DNA from: an uncultured Actinomycetes bacterium | GTDB taxonomy: Bacteria > Actinomycetota > Thermoleophilia > RBG-16-64-13 | Assembly (NCBI GenBank): GCA_903873715.1 | Contig: CAIQPS010000081.1 | Span: forward strand, 1 to 52,447 | DNA: 52,447 nt | Direction: 5' to 3' | Shown: piece by piece, positions 35,519 through 45,057 of the stretch | Layout: each line of letters opens with the position of its first letter | How positions within the stretch are numbered: position 1 is the stretch's first letter | The notes under the pieces: generated by a model | The model's input: only the letters and a program-made list of their open reading frames with translations | Told to the model about the DNA's origin: nothing | Database searches by the model: none | Position numbers and translations under genes: made by a program

Positions 35519-37221
35519 CGGGCAGTCTCCGCGGCCCCGGGGGCTGTGGCGAGCTCCGATCCCGGGCGAGCCAAGAGCAGCACCCCATCCTTGTCGTAGC
35601 GGGTCTCGAACGCACCGCCGGCCAGTACTTCGGCCAGCGCTATCCTGCCTGGGCTGTACTCCTGCTCCTTCATGACGAGCACGTAGGCCACCCTGTCCAT
35701 CCGGTCCGGGAGAGGTTGGCCGGTGCTCTGGCAGTCACCCCAGAAGAGCTGTCCGAACGGGTTGGGGAACTCGTAGACCTCGATCCTATGGGTCAGGTAG
35801 GTCACGAACCGCTCGTCGGCAGCCACGCACGCGCCGTCCGGGATCAACGCCATGGCTTCGCCCGCGGCGCGGGCGTAGACGGGCTTCTCCGGCCAACCGG
35901 CGGAGTCGCGCGATCCGGGCGCCGGGCCCCATAGCCACAGCCCGGCGACACTGGCCACCAAGACGAGCACGAGAAGAACCCTGCGCACACGCGGTGAAGC
36001 GTAGGAGACGCCCCACACAGCCCCGACCATCAGCGCCGGGATCAACAGGCTGCCCGAGTGGAACCTGATGTCGCGCTGCTGCTCATACTGGCTGAACGCG
36101 TTCACGGCGAACGGCAGGCCCGCCAGCGCCAGCGCGACCCAGGTGCGAAGCGGCAGGAAGACCAGCGGGCCGAGGACCTTGAGGTAGTAAAGCGGGCGGT
36201 CGAGGGCCACGGCGTGCCTCATCACGCTGCCCGGCCGGGACACCAGCGCCCGCGCGAACTCGCCCACTCCCCCGTACGCTATGCGGGTCCCGTGCGCCCC
36301 GACGTACACGGCCAGCGAAGCGGCTCCACTGAAGAACGGCAGGAGCAGCCGGAAGCTGACGAACGCCCAGACGACGGCTCCCACCGCGACCATCGCACCA
36401 AGGACACGCCTGTAACCGATGGCGGCCCACACCCCCAGGCCGACCACCAGGAGTACCGTGTCCTCTTTCGCCAGCAGGAGAAGCACCACCATCGCCAGGA
36501 AGGTGCGCCAGCGCTTCTTCATAAGGAAGTAGACGCACAGGAATATCAGCGGCACCTCGAAGCTGTCCGGGTGGAACTGGTCCAGGGTCATCCAGCCGAC
36601 GGAGGGGTTGAGAAGGTAGGCCCATCCGACGGCGCATGCCATCCACTCGCTCCGCAGCTTCTCTCGCGCCACCAGGAACGCGGGCACAGCGGCCAGGCCG
36701 AAGGCGAGTACCTGGAGGGTCATCGCGGTCTTGACCCCACCCCCCAGCCAGTAGAACGGCACGAGTATCAGGGTGAGGAAATAGAGATGGTCGCCGAAGT
36801 AGGGCCGGCCCATGATCGTGCTGAACGGCGACACTCCTTGGCTGAGAAGCCAGGCGGCCTGATCGTGGATGGCCGTGTCGAAGACCACCGACGCGAAGCG
36901 GGCGCGATCCAGGAACGACCAGGTCAGATAGAAGGCGACATAGCCGACGACTCCCAAGGCCAGCACCATGCGCGCCCGGAGGGACGACGAGATGGGCCCG
37001 GCCGGCCCCGGCGGCGGGCCGGACCTGCGCGGGCCGACCGGCTGGGCCAACCGGCGCTTGAGAGCGCCCAGGCGCCCGGACGTCAAGGCATGGCCGCCAC
37101 CGCGGGCCCGCGGCGTGCCCGAGGGTCCCGGGTCGGGGCCGAGCTCCTCACCGGCGGTGCCGCCGCCTTCGGCGGCCGGAGTATGCGGCGCGCGCTTCAC
37201 GAAGGAGCTTATCGGTAGCAC
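35515..37221 (-). CDS. DUF2079 polytopic membrane protein
   Basis: 568 residues with about 10-12 hydrophobic segments and a GT-C-like glycosyltransferase layout. The signature DTAIHDQAAWLLSQGVSPFSTI, FGDHLYFL, LNPSVGWMTLDQFHPDSFEVP and AKEDTVLLVVGLG are typical of DUF2079. A C-terminal soluble domain of ~110 residues follows. The N-terminal ~80 residues are Pro/Gly/Ala/Arg-rich low complexity and may be partly untranslated. A later start such as the Met at about residue 85 (MVLALGVVGY) would still give the complete membrane domain. Likely cell-envelope glycan work, by inference from the fold only. Confidence 0.88.
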   Translation of the reverse strand: MLPISSFVKRAPHTPAAEGGGTAGEELGPDPGPSGTPRARGGGHALTSGRLGALKRRLAQPVGPRRSGPPPGPAGPISSSLRARMVLALGVVGYVAFYLTWSFLDRARFASVVFDTAIHDQAAWLLSQGVSPFSTIMGRPYFGDHLYFLTLILVPFYWLGGGVKTAMTLQVLAFGLAAVPAFLVAREKLRSEWMACAVGWAYLLNPSVGWMTLDQFHPDSFEVPLIFLCVYFLMKKRWRTFLAMVVLLLLAKEDTVLLVVGLGVWAAIGYRRVLGAMVAVGAVVWAFVSFRLLLPFFSGAASLAVYVGAHGTRIAYGGVGEFARALVSRPGSVMRHAVALDRPLYYLKVLGPLVFLPLRTWVALALAGLPFAVNAFSQYEQQRDIRFHSGSLLIPALMVGAVWGVSYASPRVRRVLLVLVLVASVAGLWLWGPAPGSRDSAGWPEKPVYARAAGEAMALIPDGACVAADERFVTYLTHRIEVYEFPNPFGQLFWGDCQSTGQPLPDRMDRVAYVLVMKEQEYSPGRIALAEVLAGGAFETRYDKDGVLLLARPGSELATAPGAAETAR

Positions 37222-37368
37222 GAGGGGGGCGCTTGAATCCCGGACCGCTGCGAGGGGCGGCTAATCGAACCGGACCACCCTGCCGATATCCCGGGTAGAG
37301 CCGGCAGCCGGGCGCCTCTGCCTGCGCGCGGCCGAATGCGTCGTGCTCCCGAACGTGGAGGAGGGACC

Positions 37369-38409
37369 GTGAGCGCGCTCGGATCCAATGTCACCCATCG
37401 CCGGCACACCCGCTATTGGCTGCTCGCACTCGTCGCCGTCGTGGTGGTGGTACCCGCGGCCGTGGCCGCGTATCTGATCGACCGGGATCCCACCGAACCT
37501 ACCGTTGTCCCGTTCGCGATGGGAGCGGATGGGGCAGTGGTCGATCTCGGCACCCTCGCGACTCAACCCGGGGTCGCGACCGACATCAGCGACGCCGGCA
37601 CGGTGGTGGGGTACTACTTCCCGGAAGCCGGCGGGGTCGCGCATGCTTTCGTCTCCCGCAGCCAAAACACCACGGACCTGGGCGCATCCAGGGCCGCGGT
37701 GGCGGTGAACGACGCCGGACAGGTGGTGGTGACCGACTTCGAGCCCACCCTGTCGGGTTGGCACCCCGCCATCTGGCAGGACGGATCGGCGCAGGAGCTG
37801 ACATCGGACCTCGGCCCCCTGTACCGGGCCAGCGACATCGACCGGGATGGCCGCGTGGCAGGCGAGATCCTCAGTGCTCCCACCGTCTACACCTGGCCGA
37901 TGGAAGACAACTACAACCCCAAGGTGACCATCGGGGTTATCTGGGAGGACGGCCGGGCCACTGTTCTCGAGACGGCGGACGCCATCATCACCCGGCCTGT
38001 CTGCATTGACGATTCAGGGGCCGTGCTCGGACAGGGACGCGTCAAGGGCTCCCTGGCAGACCGCACGCTGGTGTGGCGCGAGGGCACCATCACCGATCTG
38101 GGCGAGTGCGGAGCCGTCGCTATGAACGATCTCGGGCAGATCGTGCTGCGCAAGATGGAGGGCGTCGACGAATGGGTGGACGTGGCCTACATCTGGAGCC
38201 AGGGCCACTCCATCCCCGTCAAGGATGCGCGGGGGACCGCCATGCTCGCCTACGACATCAACGACTCAGGTCTGGTGGCCGGCCAGGTGGACGACAAGGC
38301 GGCCTTCTGGCAGAACGGGAGGCTCACCATGCTGGACCTGCACTCCAAGAACAGCTGGGTGCAGGCGGTCAACGACGCGGGCGTCATCGTGGGCGCAAGG
38401 CAGAAGTAG
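37369..38409 (+). CDS. HAF-repeat protein, membrane-anchored or secreted
   Basis: 346 residues. After a short basic N-terminus comes one hydrophobic segment (YWLLALVAVVVVVPAAVAAYL), then repeated extracellular HAF-type units. They have the pattern VVDLGTLA...ATDISDAGTVVGYYF, HAFVS, AVNDAGQVVV, and later AYDINDSGLVAGQVDDKAAFWQNGRL. These units predict a beta-propeller. The GTG at 37369 has GGAGGAGGGA. Function unknown; it is one of several surface repeat proteins in the window. Confidence 0.85.
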   Translation: MSALGSNVTHRRHTRYWLLALVAVVVVVPAAVAAYLIDRDPTEPTVVPFAMGADGAVVDLGTLATQPGVATDISDAGTVVGYYFPEAGGVAHAFVSRSQNTTDLGASRAAVAVNDAGQVVVTDFEPTLSGWHPAIWQDGSAQELTSDLGPLYRASDIDRDGRVAGEILSAPTVYTWPMEDNYNPKVTIGVIWEDGRATVLETADAIITRPVCIDDSGAVLGQGRVKGSLADRTLVWREGTITDLGECGAVAMNDLGQIVLRKMEGVDEWVDVAYIWSQGHSIPVKDARGTAMLAYDINDSGLVAGQVDDKAAFWQNGRLTMLDLHSKNSWVQAVNDAGVIVGARQK

Positions 38410-38440
38410 GGTCGCGGGGCCTCCGGCAGGTCGCAGCCGC

Positions 38441-38477
38441 CAAAGAAAAGCCCTCGCCCGGGAAACCGAGCGAGGGC
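38441..38477 (-). terminator. Terminator of secreted-protein operon 1
   Basis: On the minus strand GCCCTCGC-TCGG-TTTC-CCGG-GCGAGGGC followed by TTTTCTTTGG. It forms a 12-base stem with one wobble and a TTTC tetraloop, then a T-rich tract. The inner TCGG-N4-CCGG design is repeated in the terminator at 47267-47304. Confidence 0.85.
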
Positions 38478-38513
38478 CGAGCCGGCGATGCGGTGTCGCC
38501 AGGGATCGGCCGA

Positions 38514-38885
38514 TCAGCCGATCACCCACCTCCAGCGCATCGAATCAAGTGGTCTGCCGGTATCACTGACGACCGTGGCTATCACGATGTACGTGCCCGG
38601 GCCGGGCTTCTCGATCCAGAACGAGTAGTTGTGGATCCCCGGGAGGGCGTCGAGGCTGGCCGAGAACGAGTACGCGGGACCGTAGATCTGGATCTTCACG
38701 CCGGCGTAGGCGGTGCTTTCGGGCTCCGGCACCACGATGTGGCCGTAGCCGGGCAGGCTGACCGGCGACCAGTGGATGTCGTCCTTGGACGTCCAGTAAA
38801 CGGTCTTACCTGCGGAAGCCGTGCCGGCGAATGCCAGGGTCAAGACCAGGGCGAGCAGCAGTGCGATCGGGACAAGTCTCTTCAT
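38514..38885 (-). CDS. Small secreted protein (operon 1, second gene)
   Basis: About 123 residues with a clean Sec signal peptide: MKRL, a Leu/Ala-rich core, then AGTASAG with cleavage expected after ASA. The mature part of ~98 residues starts GKTVYW and looks beta-rich, ending RWRWVIG. The ATG at 38885 suits the GGAGGAGGGA site; an ATG at 38891 is too close. It follows the 38933 gene by 47 bases, so the two are cotranscribed. No family recognised. Its signal peptide and first mature residues (AGTA.AGKT) closely resemble those of its operon partner. Confidence 0.82.
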   Translation of the reverse strand: MKRLVPIALLLALVLTLAFAGTASAGKTVYWTSKDDIHWSPVSLPGYGHIVVPEPESTAYAGVKIQIYGPAYSFSASLDALPGIHNYSFWIEKPGPGTYIVIATVVSDTGRPLDSMRWRWVIG

Positions 38886-38932
38886 GATCATCCCTCCTCC
38901 TTACGACGGAACGGGCCAGATGCCGGAAGTGG

Positions 38933-39328
38933 CTAGTTGAACTCCCAGGAGTGCACCGTCATGTAGGTGATGACATTGCCCTTGCGGTCGTAGAGGTAGA
39001 ACGTGATGCTCTGGAGGACGCCTTCGGTGGGGCAGAAGCTGAACGTGGAGGTCGCAGTCCCGTCCTTGAGATCCTGCCTGGCAATGATCTGGTAGGAGCT
39101 CTCGAACGTGCTCAAGGGGGTGTATTCCGCGTATGTCCACTTGTACGGCTTACCCGTGAAGGAGAGGCTCAGGTCGTAATTCTCGTTGCCTATCCCGTCA
39201 GGACCGACGTAGGTCACCTGGGCGTCCGAGATGGTCACCGGGGTCTTCCCGGCAAGCGCCGTGCCGGCCAGGGCCAGCGTGAGCACCAGCGTAAGCAGCA
39301 GCAGAACAAGTACGGACCTTCTCTTCAC
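38933..39328 (-). CDS. Small secreted protein (operon 1, first gene)
   Basis: 131 residues. Signal peptide MKRRSVLVLLLLTLVLTLA with AGTALA|GKT cleavage. The mature ~104 residues are predicted beta-rich, with an Ig-like feel (DLSLSFTGKPYKWTYAEY, STFSFCPTEGVLQSITFYLYDRKG). The GTG at 39328 has AAAGGAGGAAC. Upstream lies a GATAAT -10-like hexamer and the palindromic element at 39396-39424, shared with operon 2. It diverges from the sensor kinase gene at 39552. Function unknown. Confidence 0.82.
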   Translation of the reverse strand: MKRRSVLVLLLLTLVLTLALAGTALAGKTPVTISDAQVTYVGPDGIGNENYDLSLSFTGKPYKWTYAEYTPLSTFESSYQIIARQDLKDGTATSTFSFCPTEGVLQSITFYLYDRKGNVITYMTVHSWEFN

Positions 39329-39366
39329 CGTTCCTCCTTTGGGTGGTGATGCATGCGGACTGCCAC

Positions 39367-39424
39367 CATTATCTGGAGGGAGACGCTTCCCGTCACTGTC
39401 CCGAGGGACAGAAAAGGGACAGTC
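39367..39424 (-). promoter_or_regulatory. Promoter/operator of secreted-protein operon 1
   Basis: The palindrome CTGTCCC-GA-GGGACAG (39396-39411) is followed after four bases by a further GGGACAGTC (39416-39424). Toward the gene, a -10-like GATAAT (plus-strand ATTATC, 39367-39372) lies 24 bases beyond the TGTCCC-GGGACA core. The same arrangement with the same 5-base internal gap occurs before operon 2 (48231-48286). The placement over the -35 region suggests an activator or repressor site. Confidence 0.6.
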
Positions 39425-39551
39425 TCGACGATCCGTAGCATGGCGAAGCGCCGACTCCCGGTACGGTGCTACAGTGTGCCGAGGCCGAACAGTCGGCCTT
39501 CACGCGTAACGGCGGTCGGCCACCCCCTGGTGGCGGCCCGGTAGGGGGACC

Positions 39552-41432
39552 GTGACCGATCATCAGCAGAACGCACAGGGCGCGACCTGGGATGGCACCG
39601 AAGCCCAGTACCAGGCAGTCCTGGAGGACCTCACGGAGACCATCTGCCGCTTCCGCGCAGACGGCACCCTCACCTTCGTGAACGACGCCTACTGCCGCCT
39701 TGTCGGCAGGAGCCGCGAGCAACTCCTGGGTAGCAGGTGGCAGCCGCAGGCAGTCGAGGACGACGTACCCATGATCGAGTCCGAGCTGAGCACGCTGTCC
39801 CCCGCGAACCCTGTGGTAGTCATCGAGAACCGTCTGCACGTGGCCGGAGGCGGTATCCGCTGGATCCAGTTCGTCAACCGGGCCTTCAATGACGCCGACG
39901 GGCGGTTGACTGAGTTGCAGTCCGTCGGGCGCGACATAACCGAGCACAAGCGGACAGAGCACCGACTGCGCGACAGCGAGGCGCTGCTGCAGCAGATCCT
40001 GGACAGCAACCCTGACCCGGTCTTCGCGATCGACCCGGAGTACCGCCTGATCGCCTACAACCGCACCCTCAGACAAGGCTTGGAGGCGGTGGGCGCCCCG
40101 GCTCTAACCGTGGGCGAGGTCATGCTCTCACCAGGCTATACGGAGGACGAACGCTGCCGTTGGCGCACCGCCTACGACCGCGCGCTGAAGGGGGAGTCAT
40201 TCGCGCTCGAGATGAACGCCAAACACCACTACCCGAGAAGCGTCCGATTCTTCGAGCACAGCTTTGCCCCCTTGCGGGATGCTACCGGGTCGGTGGCCGG
40301 GGCCCTGATCGTAGCTCACGACGTGACCGAACGAGCCGACCGCGAGCGCGAGAACGAGAAGATCTTCAAGACCTTCGTGGAGAACTCGCAGGACGGCATC
40401 GACCTGCTCGACCTGCGGACCGGCCGATATGAGGTCAGAAACCAGGCTCTGGCCGAGATAACGGGGTTCACGCTCGAAGAGCTGGCGCGGATGGTGAGCC
40501 AAGACCCGTACGACCGGGTGCATCCGGCAGACCATCACATCTTGAGGGAACACCGGGAAGCGCTTCTTGCGAACGACCGCCAGTTACCCCCCGTGGAGTA
40601 TCGGTGGAAAGTCAAATCAGGAGAGTACCGCTGGTTCAGCCACACGTGGACATTGGTCCGAGACGAGGAGGGCAACCCCGCCGCCGTAATGGGCGCCAGC
40701 CGCGACATCACCGAACGCAAGCGCACCGAGCAACTGATCCGCGACTTTGCCGCAGAGTTGCTCGCCGCCCGGGAGCAGGAGCGAAAGCGGTTCTCGGAAG
40801 CACTCCATCACGATGTCGGCTCGCTCGCGGTGGGTATGGCGGCCCGGCTCGAGTTGGCGGACACGAGTATCCGCGACGGCGACTCGGAGCGCGCGCTGGT
40901 TTGGATCGAACGCGCTCGGGAGATGCTCGACGAGGCGGTGTCGAACCTCAGGGAGATCGCCATCGCCCTCCGCCCCCCGGAACTCGACGCCCTGGGCCTC
41001 AGCGCCGCGCTCAGACAGCATGTGGCGCGGATCAATGCGCAGGAGGGCACCCGAGTCCGCCTCGTCGACGGCCTGGGAAGCGAGAGACTTCTGGGCGATG
41101 CGGTGGCGGCGCTGTTCCGCATCGCGCAGGAAGCACTGACGAACGCCATCCGCCACGGCCGCGCAGACAACGTGGATGTCGAACTGATGCAGCAAGACTG
41201 CCACATCGCCCTCACGGTCCGCGACGACGGTTCGGGCTTCGACACGGCGATCCTTGACCGGGAAGGTGCCCCCCGCATCGGACTGCGCTCCATGGGTGAG
41301 ACGGCCATACTGGTGGGAGGCGACTGGGAAGTGCAGTCGAGCCCGGGTGCGGGGACCATCGTCCGCGCCCGCGTGCCCTGGCCGCAGCCTGAGACCGCGC
41401 CCGCCGTTACCCGAGAGGAGGAGGCGCGATGA
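39552..41432 (+). CDS. PAS-domain sensor histidine kinase, NarL/DesK-type
   Basis: 626 residues without membrane segments, so a cytoplasmic sensor. Three PAS domains (about residues 18-135, 140-265, 270-400) end in the usual GRDITEHKRTE, AHDVTERAD and SRDITERKRTE. A HisKA_3 dimerisation domain follows with the phosphoacceptor His420 (ALHHDVGSL), then a HATPase domain (IAQEALTNAIRHG, DDGSGFD, GLRSMGETA). GTG start with GGGGGACC. It overlaps its response regulator by 4 bases and diverges from secreted-protein operon 1 across a 223-base region carrying the palindromic element. The ligand is unknown. Confidence 0.95.
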   Translation: MTDHQQNAQGATWDGTEAQYQAVLEDLTETICRFRADGTLTFVNDAYCRLVGRSREQLLGSRWQPQAVEDDVPMIESELSTLSPANPVVVIENRLHVAGGGIRWIQFVNRAFNDADGRLTELQSVGRDITEHKRTEHRLRDSEALLQQILDSNPDPVFAIDPEYRLIAYNRTLRQGLEAVGAPALTVGEVMLSPGYTEDERCRWRTAYDRALKGESFALEMNAKHHYPRSVRFFEHSFAPLRDATGSVAGALIVAHDVTERADRERENEKIFKTFVENSQDGIDLLDLRTGRYEVRNQALAEITGFTLEELARMVSQDPYDRVHPADHHILREHREALLANDRQLPPVEYRWKVKSGEYRWFSHTWTLVRDEEGNPAAVMGASRDITERKRTEQLIRDFAAELLAAREQERKRFSEALHHDVGSLAVGMAARLELADTSIRDGDSERALVWIERAREMLDEAVSNLREIAIALRPPELDALGLSAALRQHVARINAQEGTRVRLVDGLGSERLLGDAVAALFRIAQEALTNAIRHGRADNVDVELMQQDCHIALTVRDDGSGFDTAILDREGAPRIGLRSMGETAILVGGDWEVQSSPGAGTIVRARVPWPQPETAPAVTREEEAR

Positions 41433-42079
41433 GCATCCAGGTGGTCATCGCCGACGACCACCCTGTGGTGCGCGACGGTCTGCGCTTGATGATCGAGCAG
41501 AGCGGCGCCGACATCGTGGTCGCGGGCGAGGCCTCCGATGGTCTCGAAGTCCTCGAGTCGGCCCGCACCCTCCCCGTCGACGTGTTCATCCTGGACATCA
41601 CCATGGCCAATCTGAACGGCATAGATACGATACGCGAGTTGCGGCGGCGCACGCCGGGGGTCAGATGCATCGTCCTCAGCCTGCACAGCACCAAGGAGAT
41701 GGTGGATGAAGCCCTGGCCGCGGGCGCGCGGGGCTATGTCACAAAGGAGTCGGCGACCCGCAGCATCGTCGACGCCGTCCGTGAGGTGCACGCCGGGCGC
41801 GTCTACTTATGCCCCAGGATCGCCCACTTCGTGGCCGAGGGGAGTCTTGCCGGCGGCCGGGAAGCGGAGCGCCGGGACTCGTCGGCCCTCTCGGGCCAGG
41901 AGCGCAAGGTGCTGCAACTCATCGCGGAGGGCCACAGCAACAAGGAGATCGCCGCACTGCTGAACCTCTCCGCGAACACCGTCCACGTGCACCGCACGAA
42001 ACTCATGGCCAAGCTGAACGTGCACAAGCAATCCGACCTCATCCGGTACGCCATCAAGGCCGGTATCGCGAAGCTGTAG
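41429..42079 (+). CDS. NarL/FixJ-family response regulator
   Basis: 216 residues. The receiver domain (1-120) has acidic pocket Asp9-Asp10, phosphorylation site Asp56 (FILDITM) and the switch Lys in YVTKESA. The LuxR-type helix-turn-helix (about 150-212) reads LSGQERKVLQLIAEGHSNKEIAALLNLSANTVHVHRTKLMAKL. Translationally coupled to the kinase by a 4-base overlap, so it is its cognate partner. Secreted-protein operon 1 with its palindromic operator is the nearest divergent target; regulation of it is inference. Confidence 0.96.
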   Translation: MSIQVVIADDHPVVRDGLRLMIEQSGADIVVAGEASDGLEVLESARTLPVDVFILDITMANLNGIDTIRELRRRTPGVRCIVLSLHSTKEMVDEALAAGARGYVTKESATRSIVDAVREVHAGRVYLCPRIAHFVAEGSLAGGREAERRDSSALSGQERKVLQLIAEGHSNKEIAALLNLSANTVHVHRTKLMAKLNVHKQSDLIRYAIKAGIAKL

Positions 42080-42215
42080 CCGCCCAGCCGCCATACGAGC
42101 CGGCGGGCAAAGGTCTGCCCATTAACCATTAACTAGCCTGTTCGGTCTATTCCAGCCCGCCGCGCAATCAGGGATAGTGTCCGAAAGGATGAGCAATCAC
42201 GCGTGGAGGGTGGCG

Positions 42216-44993
42216 ATGGCAGCCGAACACCGTTCCGGACCTGCCTCGTGGCCGCTCGACGGGTCTGGATCTTCAGAGGACCGTTTTATCGACCGTGCGG
42301 CCGTTGACCGCACCCCTTACGCCACCCTGGTGCACGACGGCACGCTGTGCCTCTATGCCAGCGCTGCGGCAGCACGCCTGTTCGGCCGTGGGAGCGTGGA
42401 GGACCTCGTCGGCACGAAGGTGGCGGAGCTGATCTCCGCGCAGGACCGCACCGAGCTGCAGCCCCATATCGAGGCGGCCGGGTCCGCCGCCGTCACCGAC
42501 CCGCCCTTGGGCTTGCTCGTGGCCCGCACGACTCAGCTCCTCGCCGCACAAGGAGAGATCGTCGAGGCCCTTACCACCGCGCTCCCAGTCCGGTTCGAGG
42601 GAGAGCCTGCAATACAGGTCTTCTTCATGGACCACGGCGGGCAGGCACGGGCCGAGAGGGAGCTTCGGCAGAGCGAGAACAGGTTCAAGACGCTGTTCGA
42701 GCGGATGGGCCAGGGCGCCGTGTATCAAAACAGGGAAGGCATGATCATCGCGGCGAACCCCAGCGCCGAACGGATCCTCGGTCTCTCGCTCGATCAGCTG
42801 ATGGGCCGCACATCGATGGACCCTCGCTGGCGCTCGGTGAGGCAAGACGGCTCGCCGTTCCCCGGAGAAGAGCACCCGGCCATGCGCGCCCTGGCCACCG
42901 GCCAGGTGATCAGCGGCGAGCTCATGGGGATGTTCAACCCGGTGGACGACTCCATGCACTGGATCAGCGTCACCGCCATCCCCGAATTCCGAAATGGTGA
43001 CGCGGACCCGTACCGCGTATTCACCACCTTCGAAGATGTCACGAGGCTCAAGAGCGCGGAAGACCGATTGCATGAGGCGAACCTGGGTCTTGAGCAGAGC
43101 ATCCGTGAACGCACCACGGAGATCGAGTACCAGAGGAGCCGGTTCCGTACGACGCTCGACGGCATCCCCGAGATGCTTATCCTCATCGATACCGCAGGCA
43201 AGATCCTGGTGGCGAACGAGACCGCCGCGTCCTTCCTCGGCCGCCCGCAGGAAGAGCTCGCGGGAGGGAACATCTTCGACCTGTCTTCGCAGGAGAACAC
43301 CGTCAGCAGCCGGGCTATGATCGAGGAAGCCCGACGCAACCGGCGTGTGGTGAGCGGGACCTACGATTCTCCCGATGGTCGGCATACCTCCCACTACATC
43401 AGCCCGGTCGCGGACGCAAACGGCGAGGTCATCGCTTACGCGGTGCTCGTCGTGGACATGACCGACCTGAGGCGTGCCGAAGAATCGGCTCAGACGAACG
43501 AACGGCGCTTCCGGCGGGTCTTCGAGAACAACATGATCCCCATGGCCCTATGGAGCAGGTCGGGCGGACTCCTAGAAGCGAACGCCCGCTTCGCGGATAT
43601 GCTCGGGTTCACTCTCGAGGAAGTCAATTCGGGAAGGATAAGCTGGACCGACATCACTCCCCCGCACCATGCGGAGCGCGACCGGCAGGCCGTCAGCGAA
43701 GTGGATCAGAGGGGCTTCTGTGATCCCTATGAGAAGGAATTCATCCATAGGGACGGCCACCCGATCCCGGTACTTATCGGCGGTGGCGACATCGGGAACA
43801 ACACCGACATCGGTGTCTTGTACGCCGTCGACCTCACCGAGCAGAAGCGCCTCTCGGAGCGCCTGCTCCAGGCGCAGAAGATGGAAGCCATCGGGCAGCT
43901 CGCCGGAGGCATCGCGCACGAGTTCAACAACATGCTGACGGTGATCATCGGGAACAGCGAGTTGGCGCTGGATGGACTTCCTGCCGGCGGCGATGCCCAC
44001 GAGCTCATCCAGGAGGTCAGGGAGGTAGGCGAGCGCACCGCCGCGCTGACTTCGCAGATCCTCGCTTTCTCGCGCCGGCAGATGCTCAAGCCGCAGGCGG
44101 TCGATCTCAACGAGAGCGTCCTGCGGATCCAGACGATGCTGCGGCGCACATTGGGAGAGAACATAACGGTCGAGACACGGTTGGCTGAGGACCTGGAGCT
44201 GGCGGAGGTGGACCCTCGCCAGTTCGAGCAGGTCCTGATCAACCTGGCCGTCAACGCGCGCGACGCGATGCGCGAGCGCGGTCGGCTGACGATCGCCAGC
44301 CTGAACGTGGACCTGGCGGGAGAAGAACTCGCGGACTTCCCCGAGCTCGGTCCAGGCAGGTACGTCATGCTCACGGTCACCGACACCGGCGAAGGCATGG
44401 ACGAGGCGACGCGGGCGCGCGTCTTCGAGCCTTTCTTCACGACGAAGGGACTGGGGCTCGGGAGCGGCCTGGGCCTGGCGACTGTGTACGGCATCGTGCA
44501 GCAGAGCGGTGGGGACATCGCCGTTGAGAGCGAGTTGGGCAAGGGGAGCACGTTCAAGGTCTGCCTCCCGGCCTTGGGCAAGGCGCCGATCGTGCAGCAG
44601 GTCTCTGAGGGACCGCGGACCCTGCCGTTCGCGACCAGGACGATCCTACTGGCCGAAGACGAAGAGCCGGTGCGGAAGTTGGCCGAACGCGTCCTCTCCT
44701 CTCACGGTTACAAGGTCCTCTCTGCTGCCGACGGGCGGGAAGCGCTCGTCGCCGCCATCCAGACCTCCTCGCCTATCGACCTGCTCCTGACCGACGTGCG
44801 CATGCCCAAGATGAACGGACCGGAACTCGCCGAGCAACTGCTGCGAGTCCGTCCGGGCATGAAGGTCGTCTACATGTCCGGATACACCGATGTGCCCCCC
44901 ACCCGGCTGGGCATACCGGACGACGTCGGCTTCATCATGAAGCCGTTCGGCATAGAGACGCTGCTCCGCGAGGTCCGCAGAGTCCTGGGCTAG
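42216..44993 (+). CDS. Hybrid PAS sensor histidine kinase with C-terminal receiver domain
   Basis: About 925 residues, soluble. At least four PAS-like modules occupy residues ~20-540, with a short helical linker (EANLGLEQSIRERTTEIEYQ) near 295. A HisKA domain (His568 in GGIAHEFNNML), a HATPase domain (NLAVNARDAM, DTGEGMDEATRARVFEPFFTTK, GLGSGLGLATVYGIV) and a receiver domain (Asp860 in LLLTDVRMP) follow, a CckA-like layout. The ATG at 42216 with GGAGGG is preferred over in-frame starts at 42177 and 42189. It follows the two-component pair after 136 bases, so it may add a phosphorelay input, but no histidine phosphotransferase is seen nearby. Confidence 0.93.
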   Translation: MAAEHRSGPASWPLDGSGSSEDRFIDRAAVDRTPYATLVHDGTLCLYASAAAARLFGRGSVEDLVGTKVAELISAQDRTELQPHIEAAGSAAVTDPPLGLLVARTTQLLAAQGEIVEALTTALPVRFEGEPAIQVFFMDHGGQARAERELRQSENRFKTLFERMGQGAVYQNREGMIIAANPSAERILGLSLDQLMGRTSMDPRWRSVRQDGSPFPGEEHPAMRALATGQVISGELMGMFNPVDDSMHWISVTAIPEFRNGDADPYRVFTTFEDVTRLKSAEDRLHEANLGLEQSIRERTTEIEYQRSRFRTTLDGIPEMLILIDTAGKILVANETAASFLGRPQEELAGGNIFDLSSQENTVSSRAMIEEARRNRRVVSGTYDSPDGRHTSHYISPVADANGEVIAYAVLVVDMTDLRRAEESAQTNERRFRRVFENNMIPMALWSRSGGLLEANARFADMLGFTLEEVNSGRISWTDITPPHHAERDRQAVSEVDQRGFCDPYEKEFIHRDGHPIPVLIGGGDIGNNTDIGVLYAVDLTEQKRLSERLLQAQKMEAIGQLAGGIAHEFNNMLTVIIGNSELALDGLPAGGDAHELIQEVREVGERTAALTSQILAFSRRQMLKPQAVDLNESVLRIQTMLRRTLGENITVETRLAEDLELAEVDPRQFEQVLINLAVNARDAMRERGRLTIASLNVDLAGEELADFPELGPGRYVMLTVTDTGEGMDEATRARVFEPFFTTKGLGLGSGLGLATVYGIVQQSGGDIAVESELGKGSTFKVCLPALGKAPIVQQVSEGPRTLPFATRTILLAEDEEPVRKLAERVLSSHGYKVLSAADGREALVAAIQTSSPIDLLLTDVRMPKMNGPELAEQLLRVRPGMKVVYMSGYTDVPPTRLGIPDDVGFIMKPFGIETLLREVRRVLG

Positions 44994-45057
44994 GCCGCTC
45001 CCCGCGACCGCGCCGCCGACTGCTCGGCGGCCGCGTTCTGGATGAGGAGGCTACCCG

